Positions 1 through 8,377 are shown, counted from the first letter of the stretch. The stretch is 24,773 nucleotides of DNA from Promethearchaeota archaeon (GCA_014729315.1 WJKD01000592.1:1-24773), one strand, 5' to 3'. Translations and numbers: made by a program. Notes: a model not told the origin generated them from the sequence alone.

Positions 1-345
1 AATTCGATGAATGCCAAATAAATTTACATTAAATTGGCCGTATAAATCGTCAGTTGACAATTCCATTAAAGGACCTGCTCGCGCAATGCCAGCATTATTA
101 ATAATAGCATATAAACCAGTGTTTTGATTTCTAATGTATTCAATAGCATTATCAATCGTTTTTTGTTTAGTAACATCGATTTCGAGGGATGTAATATTTT
201 CGATCTTATTTAATTCTTTAATGTCCTTATCTTTACGAGCAGCAGCATACACTTTAAAGCCATGAGAAGCTAGAAATTCCGCACATGCTCTTCCGATACC
301 ACTACTTGCACCTGTAATTAGCACATGATTATTTGACTTGGTCAT
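1..345 (-). CDS. SDR-family oxidoreductase (partial, C-terminus outside window)
   Basis: The first 115 residues of a short-chain dehydrogenase/reductase, a Rossmann-fold NAD(P)(H) oxidoreductase; the rest runs off the left edge. Translating the minus strand from the ATG at 345 gives MTKSNNHVLITGASSGIGRA. The TGASSGIG nucleotide-binding loop starts about residue 11 and the NNAG motif lies near residue 88, both at the usual SDR positions. The catalytic Tyr-x3-Lys lies outside the window, so substrate class cannot be judged. The gene is divergent from the glycyl radical enzyme at 473, with 127 bases between them. A weak TATA-like stretch near 370-380 on the minus strand would give a short leader. 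Family assignment is secure; a role in the neighbouring catabolic cluster is only possible. Confidence 0.9.
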   Translation of the reverse strand, partial: MTKSNNHVLITGASSGIGRACAEFLASHGFKVYAAARKDKDIKELNKIENITSLEIDVTKQKTIDNAIEYIRNQNTGLYAIINNAGIARAGPLMELSTDDLYGQFNVNLFGIHRI

Positions 346-406
346 TACTTACTAAAATCTCGTGAAAAACTTAAATATTCACAACTGTTATATTTTGAAA
401 AAACAA

Positions 407-466
407 TTTATAAATAGCCATTTATATTTGTTTAATCATAGAACTTATTTTAAACATATTAGAGGT
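407..466 (+). promoter_or_regulatory. Promoter and ribosome binding site of the glycyl radical enzyme gene
   Basis: TTTATAAAT at 407-415 is a strong archaeal TATA-box match. Transcription would begin near 437, giving a leader of about 35 bases. GAGGT at 462-466 lies six bases before the ATG at 473 and fits an archaeal Shine-Dalgarno site, so this gene seems leadered, unlike several others in the window. Position and sequence are seen; promoter use is inferred. Confidence 0.55.
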
Positions 467-472
467 TAAATT

Positions 473-2968
473 ATGAGTAAATCCGAGAATTCAGAGAAGT
501 CAGCACTTTATAAAATTGCCGAGCCCCACGACCTCTCGCCAAGACAGAAATGGTTACGCGATTATTATTTCAAAGGAGCGGAAAGAGAATGGAATAATCA
601 ATACATGCCATTTACGACGGGAACTGATTGGGACATTATTTGGAACGAAGGAGACTTCTACATTGCTCCAGAAGTTCACATGTATATTGGCAACAGAGGA
701 AAAGGAGTTTTCGAAAGTTCTCTACGATCTATGGCGCTTCCAGTTGAACTGCCAGATAATTTTTGGGAATTGTCTTTACCAGAAAGAAGGATGATTTTCT
801 TTGAAAAGGTTATTTTGGATTACGTTCATCAAGAAATTATTTCGGAAAATGACTTAATTGCGGGTGGGCGATTCAACACACAATTGAGCAAATGCCTGAA
901 CAAAAAGGAAGCAAAGAAACACTGGAAGATGAATTTGGAAATTCGAAACGCTTTTTTCAAGTATCATAAATCTGGTTTTGGAAATCTGGGAGCAACTGCG
1001 GGGCATATTATTCCCGACTACGAAAGCGTCGTGAAAAAGGGATTTAAGCACATCTATGAAAAAGCAAAGGGAAAATATGACTCATTAAGCAAAAAAGAAA
1101 AAAATGGACCCATTGGGGATGAAGTTAAAGCCATGATGAGGGCTGCAGAAATCCCTAGAAAATTAGCGAAAAAATACGCTGATGAATGTAGAAGATTAAA
1201 ATCGGAAACAGAAAACCCTCAGAGAAAAGAGGAACTGGAACAGATGGCAACGAATTTAGAAAGAGTACCTTGGGAACCAGCAGAAACCTTCTGGCAAGGT
1301 CTTCAATCGATTTGGCTTACACATATGTTAATCATGTCAGAGGAATCGTATCCAGGACCGGGAGTCTCTTTCGGGAGAACCGATCAACACCTATGGGACT
1401 TATATAGAAAAGATGTCATTGAAAATAAAACCATTACAAAAGAATATGCAAAAGATATACTCGGAAGCTTTTGGTTCCACTGTAATACCGTCTACGATGC
1501 TCAAATAATGGTTGGTAAGCAAGGTATAACTTCTGCGTTCGGTCAATTAATGACTTTATCTGGTTGTGGTCCGAATGGTGAAGACTTGACCAACGAGTTA
1601 ACTTATACCATCTTAGAAGTGATTGACGAGTGGTCTCCAATATTGGAGCCAAAACCAAATGTGAGATTACATCGAAACTCACCCGAAAAATTATTAGATA
1701 CGCTAATTGATGTTATTTCGCGCTCTCAAGGAGCGCCGTTTTTAATTAATTTCGACGAGCGTAGCATCGCTGGTATGGTAAGAGAAGGAATTCCAAAAGA
1801 AGATGCGTGGGACTATGCCTGCGTTGGATGTTTGGAAAACACTATGCAAGGTAACGACAGATCAGGAACGGTGAATTGTAATCCAAACCTTACTAAAAGT
1901 ATAGAACTTACCTTGTGGAACGGAAAAAGCATGCCTGGTAATTTCGAGAAACCTTGGTCGAAGGACGGTGAGCAATTTGGACCTAAAACGGGAGATCCCG
2001 AAGATTTTGAAACATGGGAAGAATTTTGGAACGCCTGGCAAGAACAGATGAAATTTGTTATAAAATATACTGTTGATGTATATAATAAAACTGAGGAATT
2101 TAGAAGCAAATTCTTACCTACACCTTATGTATCCACATTAGTACAAGGATGCATTGAAAAAGGTCTTGATGTTAGAAATGGAGGTCCTGAATTACGCTTT
2201 ATAACAGTTGAGGGCGTTGGATATGCCACGACCGTTGATTCTCTCTTAGCAATTAAAGACTTTGTTTTTGATAAAGAGAAATTTAAGATTTCGGAAATTA
2301 AAGATGCGTTAAGAAACGACTTTCAAGGTAAGGAATTAGTCGTGATGCAAACCCTCTTAAGAAATAAAGCACCAAAATACGGTAATGACGAAGAAGAAGC
2401 TGACGAGTTAGCGAGAAGAGTGATGGAAACTTGGGCAGACGAGACGTGGGAACATCAAACTCCGACAGAATTTCAATATAGACCAGGAATGCTCTCGTGG
2501 AATTACTGGGCGGGTGCAGACGCAAGCCTTACTCCCGCTACGCCAGATGGTCGAAATTCGGGCACATTCTTGTCAAACGCAATTTGTCCCACAAATGGAG
2601 TTGACGAAAAAGGACCCACTGCTGTCACCAATTCCGTAGGGATAGCGTTAGGAGGGAAAACTGAAGACGGCGAATATATCAACTATTTGCCGAACGGTGC
2701 AAGCCACACGATAACCTTTAATCCAAGCATCTTACGAGATCCCGAGCATAGAGAGAAGTTCAAATCTTATTTACGCGGATACGACGAAAACGGAGGGACA
2801 TGCTTACAAATCAATATGATCGACGCAGATATGCTTAGAGACGCTCAAAAGCATCCAGAAGATTATAAAAACCTTCTCGTTAGAGTCACAGGTTATAACG
2901 CGTATTTCACCGCCATAGGCAAAGAACTCCAAGACGAGATAATAGCTCGTGAGTCACACAAAATGTAG
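473..2968 (+). CDS. Glycyl radical enzyme (PFL-like), eliminase/dehydratase type
   Basis: A full-length glycyl radical enzyme of 831 residues (the family is usually about 780-860). The C-terminal glycyl loop RVTGYNAYF contains the radical site Gly807, 24 residues from the end. The active-site loop reads YACVGCLENT with Cys453 and Glu455. The Cys-x-Glu arrangement is known from glycyl radical eliminases (glycerol/propanediol dehydratase, choline TMA-lyase, hydroxyproline dehydratase, isethionate lyase); pyruvate formate-lyase instead has two adjacent cysteines. It should therefore break a C-O, C-N or C-S bond by radical chemistry in the anoxic cytoplasm. The residues after the Glu (NTMQGND) do not match any characterised subfamily I can recall, so the substrate is unknown. 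Its activating enzyme is probably the gene at 9794, about 7 kb downstream with transport and methyl-transfer genes between. The start is supported by an SD site six bases upstream. Family is very sure, substrate open. Confidence 0.95.
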   Translation: MSKSENSEKSALYKIAEPHDLSPRQKWLRDYYFKGAEREWNNQYMPFTTGTDWDIIWNEGDFYIAPEVHMYIGNRGKGVFESSLRSMALPVELPDNFWELSLPERRMIFFEKVILDYVHQEIISENDLIAGGRFNTQLSKCLNKKEAKKHWKMNLEIRNAFFKYHKSGFGNLGATAGHIIPDYESVVKKGFKHIYEKAKGKYDSLSKKEKNGPIGDEVKAMMRAAEIPRKLAKKYADECRRLKSETENPQRKEELEQMATNLERVPWEPAETFWQGLQSIWLTHMLIMSEESYPGPGVSFGRTDQHLWDLYRKDVIENKTITKEYAKDILGSFWFHCNTVYDAQIMVGKQGITSAFGQLMTLSGCGPNGEDLTNELTYTILEVIDEWSPILEPKPNVRLHRNSPEKLLDTLIDVISRSQGAPFLINFDERSIAGMVREGIPKEDAWDYACVGCLENTMQGNDRSGTVNCNPNLTKSIELTLWNGKSMPGNFEKPWSKDGEQFGPKTGDPEDFETWEEFWNAWQEQMKFVIKYTVDVYNKTEEFRSKFLPTPYVSTLVQGCIEKGLDVRNGGPELRFITVEGVGYATTVDSLLAIKDFVFDKEKFKISEIKDALRNDFQGKELVVMQTLLRNKAPKYGNDEEEADELARRVMETWADETWEHQTPTEFQYRPGMLSWNYWAGADASLTPATPDGRNSGTFLSNAICPTNGVDEKGPTAVTNSVGIALGGKTEDGEYINYLPNGASHTITFNPSILRDPEHREKFKSYLRGYDENGGTCLQINMIDADMLRDAQKHPEDYKNLLVRVTGYNAYFTAIGKELQDEIIARESHKM

Positions 2969-2976
2969 TTCGATTA

Positions 2977-3007
2977 TATATTTTTTTATTATCTTTTTTA
3001 TTATTTT
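2977..3007 (+). terminator. T-rich archaeal terminator after the glycyl radical enzyme
   Basis: Directly after the stop codon lies a stretch with runs of seven and six T separated by short A/T spacers, with no strong hairpin. Oligo-T tracts alone terminate archaeal RNA polymerase, so this probably ends the GRE transcript. Confidence 0.5.
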
Positions 3008-3060
3008 CGTTAAATTATCTCGATTTTTTAATTTATTTGAGTTAAAAGTATCGAAAACCT

Positions 3061-3096
3061 CACTAAAATACTATAAAAATTGCATTTTTCTTAGTG
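3061..3096. promoter_or_regulatory. Inverted repeat enclosing the TATA box of the nitroreductase gene
   Basis: CACTAA at 3061-3066 is matched by TTAGTG at 3091-3096. Between them lies the TATA-like CTATAAAAAT (3071-3080), which runs into a second near-palindrome AAAAATTGCATTTTT (3076-3090). The nested symmetry over the promoter of the gene starting at 3161 could be an operator; it could also be chance in A/T-rich DNA. Confidence 0.3.
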
Positions 3097-3160
3097 GGAA
3101 TACCCGCAATAAAGAAAAACTATAAACTCATTTTTGAATACTATATTAATAGATATAAAG

Positions 3161-3976
3161 ATGCCAATTACAGGAATAGATCACGATAAATGTATAAAGT
3201 GTTATAACTGTTTGGATGCGTGTACCGACCCTGGTGCGTACATTCAGTTGGATGAGGAGAAGGACGAAATAGTTTTTGAGGATTCTAATTTTGGGTGTAT
3301 TAAATGCGGACAATGTGTGGCACAGTGCCCAGAAGACGCGATATTATACGAAGACATGGGAGAGGCGTTCACTTTTGACAAGATTAACGATCTTCCCGGA
3401 TTAATCGATTACGATACTCTTTTTAACTTTATGGCGGCAAATAGATCGATTAGATTTTACAAAGATAAAAAGGTCCCTCAAGAGCTTTTAGATAAGGTAA
3501 TTGACGCAATGAATCGAGCACCGACGGCCGCTAACATGAGATCGGAAAAGTTTTACATCGTATCCGATTCAGAAAAGATTAAAGCGTTATCTGACGCCAT
3601 ATACGAAGAATTTCTAAAAGATCCTTCCGAAAAGGAACATTGGCAGGAGCGAAAGGAAAACTACGGAAGAACTTCTAGGGAACCTGTTTTTTATAACGCC
3701 CCTCATGCAATCTTAGTATCATCTAATTTCAACATGATGATGGAAGGATTTAACATAGGAAATATCGTTACGTACGGGAGGTTAGCCGCTCAATCTCTTG
3801 GTCTGGGAACATGTTGGATCGGATATGTAACCATGGCAAACGAGAAAAATCCAAAAATCGCAAAGATAGTAAATGCTCGGGGGAAAATTATAGGTGCTTT
3901 TACTATTGGATATCCCGATGTAAAGTTTTATCGCGTCCCTCCTCGCTCAGAAAAGAGAGTCAAAATTATCGATTAA
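3161..3976 (+). CDS. Ferredoxin-nitroreductase fusion protein
   Basis: About 271 residues joining two domains. Residues 1-65 form a 2[4Fe-4S] ferredoxin-type module: CIKCYNCLDAC (its fourth Cys followed by TDP rather than the usual CP) and CIKCGQCVAQCP. From about residue 80 to the end is an FMN-dependent nitroreductase-family domain, recognisable from RSIRFYKDKKVP and NRAPTAANMRSEKFYIV near its start and AQSLGLGTCWIGY in its second half. Such fusions pass electrons between ferredoxin and a flavin-bound substrate; the substrate is unknown. I chose ATG 3161, which leads straight into the ferredoxin motif; a TTG at 3134 in the same frame would add nine residues. A TATA box near 3071 would give a leader of about 55 bases. 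It sits between the GRE and the corrinoid genes and may serve as the redox partner of the pathway, by inference only. Confidence 0.88.
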   Translation: MPITGIDHDKCIKCYNCLDACTDPGAYIQLDEEKDEIVFEDSNFGCIKCGQCVAQCPEDAILYEDMGEAFTFDKINDLPGLIDYDTLFNFMAANRSIRFYKDKKVPQELLDKVIDAMNRAPTAANMRSEKFYIVSDSEKIKALSDAIYEEFLKDPSEKEHWQERKENYGRTSREPVFYNAPHAILVSSNFNMMMEGFNIGNIVTYGRLAAQSLGLGTCWIGYVTMANEKNPKIAKIVNARGKIIGAFTIGYPDVKFYRVPPRSEKRVKIID

Positions 3977-3986
3977 GGTTCACCTA

Positions 3987-4015
3987 TAATGAATGATTCA
4001 TTATTTTTATTTTTA
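3987..4015 (+). terminator. Palindrome plus T-rich tract after the nitroreductase gene
   Basis: Eleven bases after the stop is a perfect inverted repeat, TAATGAAT (3987-3994) and ATTCATTA (3996-4003) around one central G, followed immediately by TTTTTATTTTTATAG. A hairpin followed by T-rich sequence fits a terminator. The symmetric core could equally be a regulator site for the gene at 4171. Confidence 0.45.
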
Positions 4016-4170
4016 TAGTTCTCTCTTTCAATCTTAAATTCTTTATATTAGCGCTTTTGAAATAATATCCTACTTAAATGGAACCTTATTCAACTTTTTA
4101 AAAGTAGTTAAAAATTTAAATTCTTGACCATCGAAATAAGAAATAATTCAATTAAATAAAAAATTTAGAT

Positions 4171-4818
4171 ATGTCAAAAAATGAAATTTTAATAAAGCTT
4201 AAGGATGCAATCGTAGGAATGGAAATAATTAAAGCTAAAGAGATTTGCGAGGAAGCTTTATCCCAAAAAATCGACCCCTTCACCATCATTGAGAAGGGGA
4301 TCATGGAAGGTATCACAATCGTTGGAGACAAATTCGAAGCTGAAGAATTTTTTTTAGCAGAGCTATTGATGGCGGGGGAGATTATAAAACAGATTATGAA
4401 AATTTTACTTCCCTATATACAAAACCAGGATAAGAATAAACCAATTGGAAAAGTTGTTATTGGAACTGGTAAAGGAGATGTACACGATATTGGAAAGAAT
4501 GTAGTAAAAATCTTCTTAGAAGCTGAAGGGTTTGAAGTTATTGATTTAGGTGTTGATGTCTCTTCGGAAAAATTTATAGAAGCTATTCGTATAGAAAAAC
4601 CAAAAATTCTTGCCATATCTGCGCTAGTTTCTATGACATTACCGGAGGTAAATAATTTAATGAAAGAAATAGAAAAGGCGAATCTAAGAGACGAACTTAA
4701 GGTAATTATAGGAGGAGCTCCAGTTACTGAGGATTTTGTTAAAGATATAGGTGCTGATGCCTACGCTAAGAATGCCATTGATGGAATTAATACATGTTTG
4801 AGGTGGATTAGAGAATGA
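4171..4818 (+). CDS. Corrinoid (cobalamin-binding) methyltransferase protein, MtaC/MtbC-like
   Basis: A 215-residue two-domain corrinoid protein, the normal size of MtaC/MtbC/MttC-type methyl carriers. Residues 1-85 are the helical B12-binding cap. Residues about 90-215 are the Rossmann-like cobalamin domain with GDVHDIGKN, in which His105 should be the lower cobalt ligand; VSSEKFIEAI, LVSMTLPEV and IIGGAPVT complete the classical pattern. It carries a methyl group as methyl-Co(III) between a donor methyltransferase and an acceptor methyltransferase in the cytoplasm. Its TGA overlaps the ATG of the next gene by four bases (ATGA at 4815-4818), so the two are translationally coupled. Which methylated compound loads it is not visible; no MtaB, MttB or similar donor enzyme is present in the window. 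Confidence 0.93.
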   Translation: MSKNEILIKLKDAIVGMEIIKAKEICEEALSQKIDPFTIIEKGIMEGITIVGDKFEAEEFFLAELLMAGEIIKQIMKILLPYIQNQDKNKPIGKVVIGTGKGDVHDIGKNVVKIFLEAEGFEVIDLGVDVSSEKFIEAIRIEKPKILAISALVSMTLPEVNNLMKEIEKANLRDELKVIIGGAPVTEDFVKDIGADAYAKNAIDGINTCLRWIRE

Positions 4819-5957
4819 AGGCGAGAGAGAGGATTATGGCTGTACTTCGTCATGAAGAGCCGGACATGATACCATTTACATTATATGTAGAAACAAAATA
4901 TTTAATCGGATTGTCGATTTACCAACCCTGGCGAAAACTCTTAGATAAAGGACTTGGCCTACACGCTGCGTTGGCTGTTCAAACACACAAAGCACATTGT
5001 CCACATACAAATATGGATATTATTCATCATTATGCAAACAATACTTCTTGGTCACCCGTTGATATAATGATGGCATTTGATACCCCTCATGACATATCGG
5101 GAGGTTTAACTACACCTAAAGGTGAACTCAATGTAAAGGCTAAAATGGAAAGTCTTGATCTTTCTGTCAACCTTCCTTGGTTTCCAGAAGATGGATATTT
5201 TGTTAAAAGTGTGGAAGATTACGATGTATTAAAGTATATCATCGAAGATACGGAATATCTCCCTTTTTACGAGGAGATTAAAGAATTTAAAACCTTCATC
5301 GGAGATTTTGGAATTGTCCCCTCCTTTGTTCCAAAATCACCGTTTCAAGCTATGATCATGCTAATGGGACCGAAAAGGTTATCATTAGATTATTATATGC
5401 ATCAGAAAGAATTTGACGAGCTTTACAAGGTGATCTATAAAAAAGAGCTCGAAGTATATAAAATAGCCGCAGAATCCCCAGCAGAAGTTATTTGGGGCCC
5501 AGATAATGTGACGAGCCTAGTAACTAGTCCAAAATTCTTCGAAAAATATAGCTTACCTTTTTATAACGAAGTCGCAGATATCTTTCATAAACACGATAAA
5601 ATTTACGTAGTTCACATGGATGGAGAGTTAAAGAGTCTTGGAGAGTTGATTGGAAAAACCAGAATAGACGCCATCGAAAGTTTCACAGCTCCGCCCGTAG
5701 GTAATTATTCAATCTCTGATGCTAAGAAAGAATGGAAGAATAAGGTGATATGGGCAAACTTCCCAGAGCCCGTAAGTCTTCAAGGTCAGAGAGCAGTGAA
5801 AAAGAAGACACTAGAGATGTTAAAAAGCGCGGCTCCCGGTGATAATTTTCTCATGGGAATTTCAGAAGGTTTTCCTTCCTTTATGCATATGCTCGCCAGT
5901 ATTCCTACAATATTCAAGGTAATATTAAAGCATGGTAAATACCCCATTTCAATATAA
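4815..5957 (+). CDS. Uroporphyrinogen decarboxylase-superfamily methyltransferase (MtaA/MtbA-like)
   Basis: A 380-residue protein of the UroD/MtaA superfamily, identified by its start MKARERIMAVLRHEEPDMIP, its TIM-barrel length, the HMDGEL motif at 267-272 and the DAIESF strand about residue 286. The upstream corrinoid protein, overlapping by four bases, makes methyl transfer to or from corrinoid far more likely than porphyrin decarboxylation. Classical MtaA/MtbA enzymes bind zinc through a His-x-Cys plus a distant Cys to activate the thiol of coenzyme M. Here the pair is His267-Met-Asp269 and the only cysteine in the whole protein is Cys62 (AHCPHT), so that site is changed. It may use a different acceptor or act as the substrate-demethylating component, as UroD-like proteins do in some O-demethylase systems. 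Superfamily is secure, direction and substrate are not. Confidence 0.85.
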   Translation: MKARERIMAVLRHEEPDMIPFTLYVETKYLIGLSIYQPWRKLLDKGLGLHAALAVQTHKAHCPHTNMDIIHHYANNTSWSPVDIMMAFDTPHDISGGLTTPKGELNVKAKMESLDLSVNLPWFPEDGYFVKSVEDYDVLKYIIEDTEYLPFYEEIKEFKTFIGDFGIVPSFVPKSPFQAMIMLMGPKRLSLDYYMHQKEFDELYKVIYKKELEVYKIAAESPAEVIWGPDNVTSLVTSPKFFEKYSLPFYNEVADIFHKHDKIYVVHMDGELKSLGELIGKTRIDAIESFTAPPVGNYSISDAKKEWKNKVIWANFPEPVSLQGQRAVKKKTLEMLKSAAPGDNFLMGISEGFPSFMHMLASIPTIFKVILKHGKYPISI

Positions 5958-5979
5958 TAACACTTTAAATATAGGCTCC

Positions 5980-6014
5980 TTTTTTTAAATTCAATCGATT
6001 TTTTTAAAAAAATC
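5980..6014. terminator. T-tract and 18-base perfect palindrome after the corrinoid operon
   Basis: Seven T at 5980-5986 are followed by a perfect palindrome at 5997-6014 of the form GA-T7-A7-TC. The first tract suits archaeal oligo-T termination of the corrinoid-methyltransferase transcript. The palindrome could add a hairpin or simply be A/T-tract DNA upstream of the promoter of the next gene. Confidence 0.45.
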
Positions 6015-6033
6015 TTATATATTATTGTCTAAA

Positions 6034-6050
6034 ATATATTTATAATTATT
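6034..6050 (+). promoter_or_regulatory. Probable TATA element of the GPH symporter gene
   Basis: The A/T-only run containing ATATTTATAATTA lies about 45-55 bases upstream of the ATG at 6092, which would give a short leader of roughly 20-25 bases. No clear Shine-Dalgarno site is seen before the ATG. Confidence 0.35.
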
Positions 6051-6091
6051 TTTAAAAATGATATTATTTTCTCAAAAAGTACATAATCATC

Positions 6092-7483
6092 ATGAGCGAA
6101 TTAAAAGATCTTAAACTTCTCTCTAAAAAAAAGAAATTGGGATTTAGCTTTGGTTATTTAGGCATAGTTTTAGCAAATTGGACTTTCGCAACTTATATTT
6201 TTTTCTTTTACGCTTCAGTAATTGGATTAGACCCGATTCTAATCGGTTTAGCATTAGGTATTCTAGGTATATGGGACATGGTAAACGATCCGATTATGGG
6301 ACATTTATCTGATAAAACTAAAACGAGATGGGGACGAAGACGTCCTTACTTGATTTTTGGTACGATCCCTTTAATCATCTCTTTTATTATGTTATGGTGG
6401 AACCCTTTCACGGAGCAAATAATGATATTTTTCTATTTTTTGACTATTATGATAATATTTGAATGGACCTATACGATGATATCCTTATCATATGGGGCAT
6501 TATATCCCGAATTGACTCCCTACATAAAAGAGCGTTTAGAAATAGCGAGCTATTCCGAATTTTTTGATCTCATCGCACTTATTTTGGGTTATGTACTTTC
6601 GCTAATTATTGTCGGAATCTTGATAGGGCTTGGATATACTGCTGCTACATCATGGTTATTAATGTCAGTGATAATGGCATTAATTATGTTAATTTCGATT
6701 TACACTGCAACAATTGTTACCAAAGAACAAAAGATATTCTACGAGGCTCAGGCATTACGCCTTAGCGAAGCGCTAAAATATACTTGGAAAAATAAAGCTT
6801 TTAGAATAGTAGTTTTAGCGTGGTTATGCATATCAATTGCTTATATACTAGGTTCAGCGACTGCTATTTTTTTCACTACTTATATCTTAGGGATGAATGA
6901 GTTAGAATCTGCTATATCCTTGTTATTTATCTTCCTTACCGCCATTCCATGTCTTTATGTATGGTATAAATTAAGCCAAAAATATGGAACTGTACGCTCA
7001 ACGATGGGCGCTATGATTCTTTTTGGATTCGCATTTATTTTGCTTTTATTCGTTATTGATGTTTTAATATTCGTCGTTGCGATTGCTATTTTAGGAATTG
7101 GAATGGCTGGAGTTATCTTGTTGCCTCAGACTCTCTATGCAGATGTAATTGATGAGGACGAATTAATTACGGGAGTTCGAAGAGAAGGGATGTTTCAAGG
7201 TATAAGAACTTTCATCGTCAAGGCTTCGGTTTCTATATCATATGTTACTATGGCTGTAGTTCTAGAGCTTTCGGGATTCCAATCGGGAGCTTCAGTACAG
7301 TCAAAATCGGCTTTACAAGGCATTCGCTTATTAATTAGTATAATTCCAGCTGGATTTATGTTCCTTGGTATTATTATTTATATTCGATATCCTCTAAAGG
7401 GAGATCGCTTAAAGGAAGTTAAAAATAAAGTAATAAAACTTCACGAAGAAAAAAGAAGAACCTTCGAAAAAATGGAGGAGTAG
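6092..7483 (+). CDS. GPH-family (glycoside-pentoside-hexuronide) cation symporter, MFS_2
   Basis: A 463-residue polytopic membrane protein with about 12 hydrophobic helices, the usual length for the GPH/MFS_2 family of sugar:cation symporters (MelB relatives). The loop between helices 2 and 3, WDMVNDPIMGHLSDKTKTRW followed by GRRRPYL (residues 61-86), is the family signature, and the conserved Asp of WDMVNDP corresponds to the cation-binding region. QTLYADVIDEDELITGVRREG in the second half is also typical. The family imports sugars, glycosides and uronates, and sometimes other organic anions, with Na+ or H+. Placed after the corrinoid operon and before the activase gene, it probably brings in the substrate of this catabolic cluster. 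The predicted cytoplasmic tail from about residue 440 is highly charged. Confidence 0.9.
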   Translation: MSELKDLKLLSKKKKLGFSFGYLGIVLANWTFATYIFFFYASVIGLDPILIGLALGILGIWDMVNDPIMGHLSDKTKTRWGRRRPYLIFGTIPLIISFIMLWWNPFTEQIMIFFYFLTIMIIFEWTYTMISLSYGALYPELTPYIKERLEIASYSEFFDLIALILGYVLSLIIVGILIGLGYTAATSWLLMSVIMALIMLISIYTATIVTKEQKIFYEAQALRLSEALKYTWKNKAFRIVVLAWLCISIAYILGSATAIFFTTYILGMNELESAISLLFIFLTAIPCLYVWYKLSQKYGTVRSTMGAMILFGFAFILLLFVIDVLIFVVAIAILGIGMAGVILLPQTLYADVIDEDELITGVRREGMFQGIRTFIVKASVSISYVTMAVVLELSGFQSGASVQSKSALQGIRLLISIIPAGFMFLGIIIYIRYPLKGDRLKEVKNKVIKLHEEKRRTFEKMEE

Positions 7484-7611
7484 ATACGGAATTTTAGTTT
7501 GGTTGTTTTAAATTACGTAGAAATATATAGAAAAGGTTTAAATTGTATTTCAATTTCTTCGAATCATCAGTTAAATGGGATATAACTTAATATAAGCGGT
7601 TGAATTTAAAA

Positions 7612-8370
7612 ATGCCTTCCGAATTAACTCAATTTGAATTTAATTTGTTGTTTATCCTTACGATAATTCTTTTAATAATTAAATTTGCGTTAATACTCTT
7701 CATTTCTTACAAATTATACGAGAGAAAAAAGGATAAAGGAGAGTTTTCTTATGGGTTTATCTTTGGAGTTTTAATCTTAATGATTACATTGTTCGTATCT
7801 CGGATTCTCTATATGATTTTTGATTTTTTTTATACGAGATTCGACTCGTCTACTTACCATCTAATGCCCAATATTATATTCTGGAAAATTGCTACTTTCA
7901 TTAACAATTTCGGATATGCTTATTTTATATTTATCATAGATTTGAAAATTTTAAAGTTTAAGTTAAGAGGCAGTATAGCTTACATCATTATTGTAATTAC
8001 ACTCGTTCAATTATTATATCCAGTGAGTACAATTCAGGATTTTCATATAATATCCACGCTTGACTTATTTTTGAACGCCCTTGCGATAATAATCCCAATA
8101 TTTTTCTTTTTTATGGGTCATGTCTCCTCACCTTATCAAAAACCCAGTTTAGCAATTGCGTTCGGAGTAATTCTCTACGCAATAGGTTCCAATATCAATG
8201 TTGAAATATTTTTAACCCTACTCGAAAGTGTTATTGGTGTGGAGATACGAGTTATAATGATTATTTTATCCCTGATTTTCAAGGTATTAGGATTGATCCT
8301 TTTTTCTTCCGGAGTGATGAATTTTGCTTTTAGATTTTCAAAGGAATATCCTAAGAAAAGTAAATATTAA
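7612..8370 (+). CDS. Seven-helix membrane protein of unknown function
   Basis: A 252-residue protein almost wholly hydrophobic, with seven predicted transmembrane helices (approximately residues 6-28, 40-68, 80-106, 116-136, 143-170, 177-200 and 210-236) and short basic loops such as YERKKDKG and the C-terminal KEYPKKSKY. I do not recognise the family. Asgard genomes hold many small multi-helix proteins of this type, but no retinal-binding lysine pattern or kinase domain is visible. ATG 7612 is preferred because a TATA-like stretch (TATAACTTA, from 7581) lies about 27 bases upstream, implying a leaderless message; TTG 7600 would add four residues. It follows the symporter gene by about 130 bases and converges on the MFS gene. 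Confidence 0.7.
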   Translation: MPSELTQFEFNLLFILTIILLIIKFALILFISYKLYERKKDKGEFSYGFIFGVLILMITLFVSRILYMIFDFFYTRFDSSTYHLMPNIIFWKIATFINNFGYAYFIFIIDLKILKFKLRGSIAYIIIVITLVQLLYPVSTIQDFHIISTLDLFLNALAIIIPIFFFFMGHVSSPYQKPSLAIAFGVILYAIGSNINVEIFLTLLESVIGVEIRVIMIILSLIFKVLGLILFSSGVMNFAFRFSKEYPKKSKY

Positions 8371-8377
8371 CTTAAAA

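Noticed and set aside
1813..2109. Minus-strand open frame inside the GRE gene
   Set aside because: It is fully within a conserved gene on the other strand, and the peptide is low in charged residues and shows no domain.
473..2968. Annotation as pyruvate formate-lyase
   Set aside because: The active site has Cys-x-Glu instead of two adjacent cysteines, and the likely activase carries the ferredoxin insert absent from PFL activase.
4815..5957. Annotation as a true uroporphyrinogen decarboxylase (hemE)
   Set aside because: The coupled corrinoid gene and the MtaA-like start of the protein favour a methyltransferase, and no heme synthesis genes are nearby.
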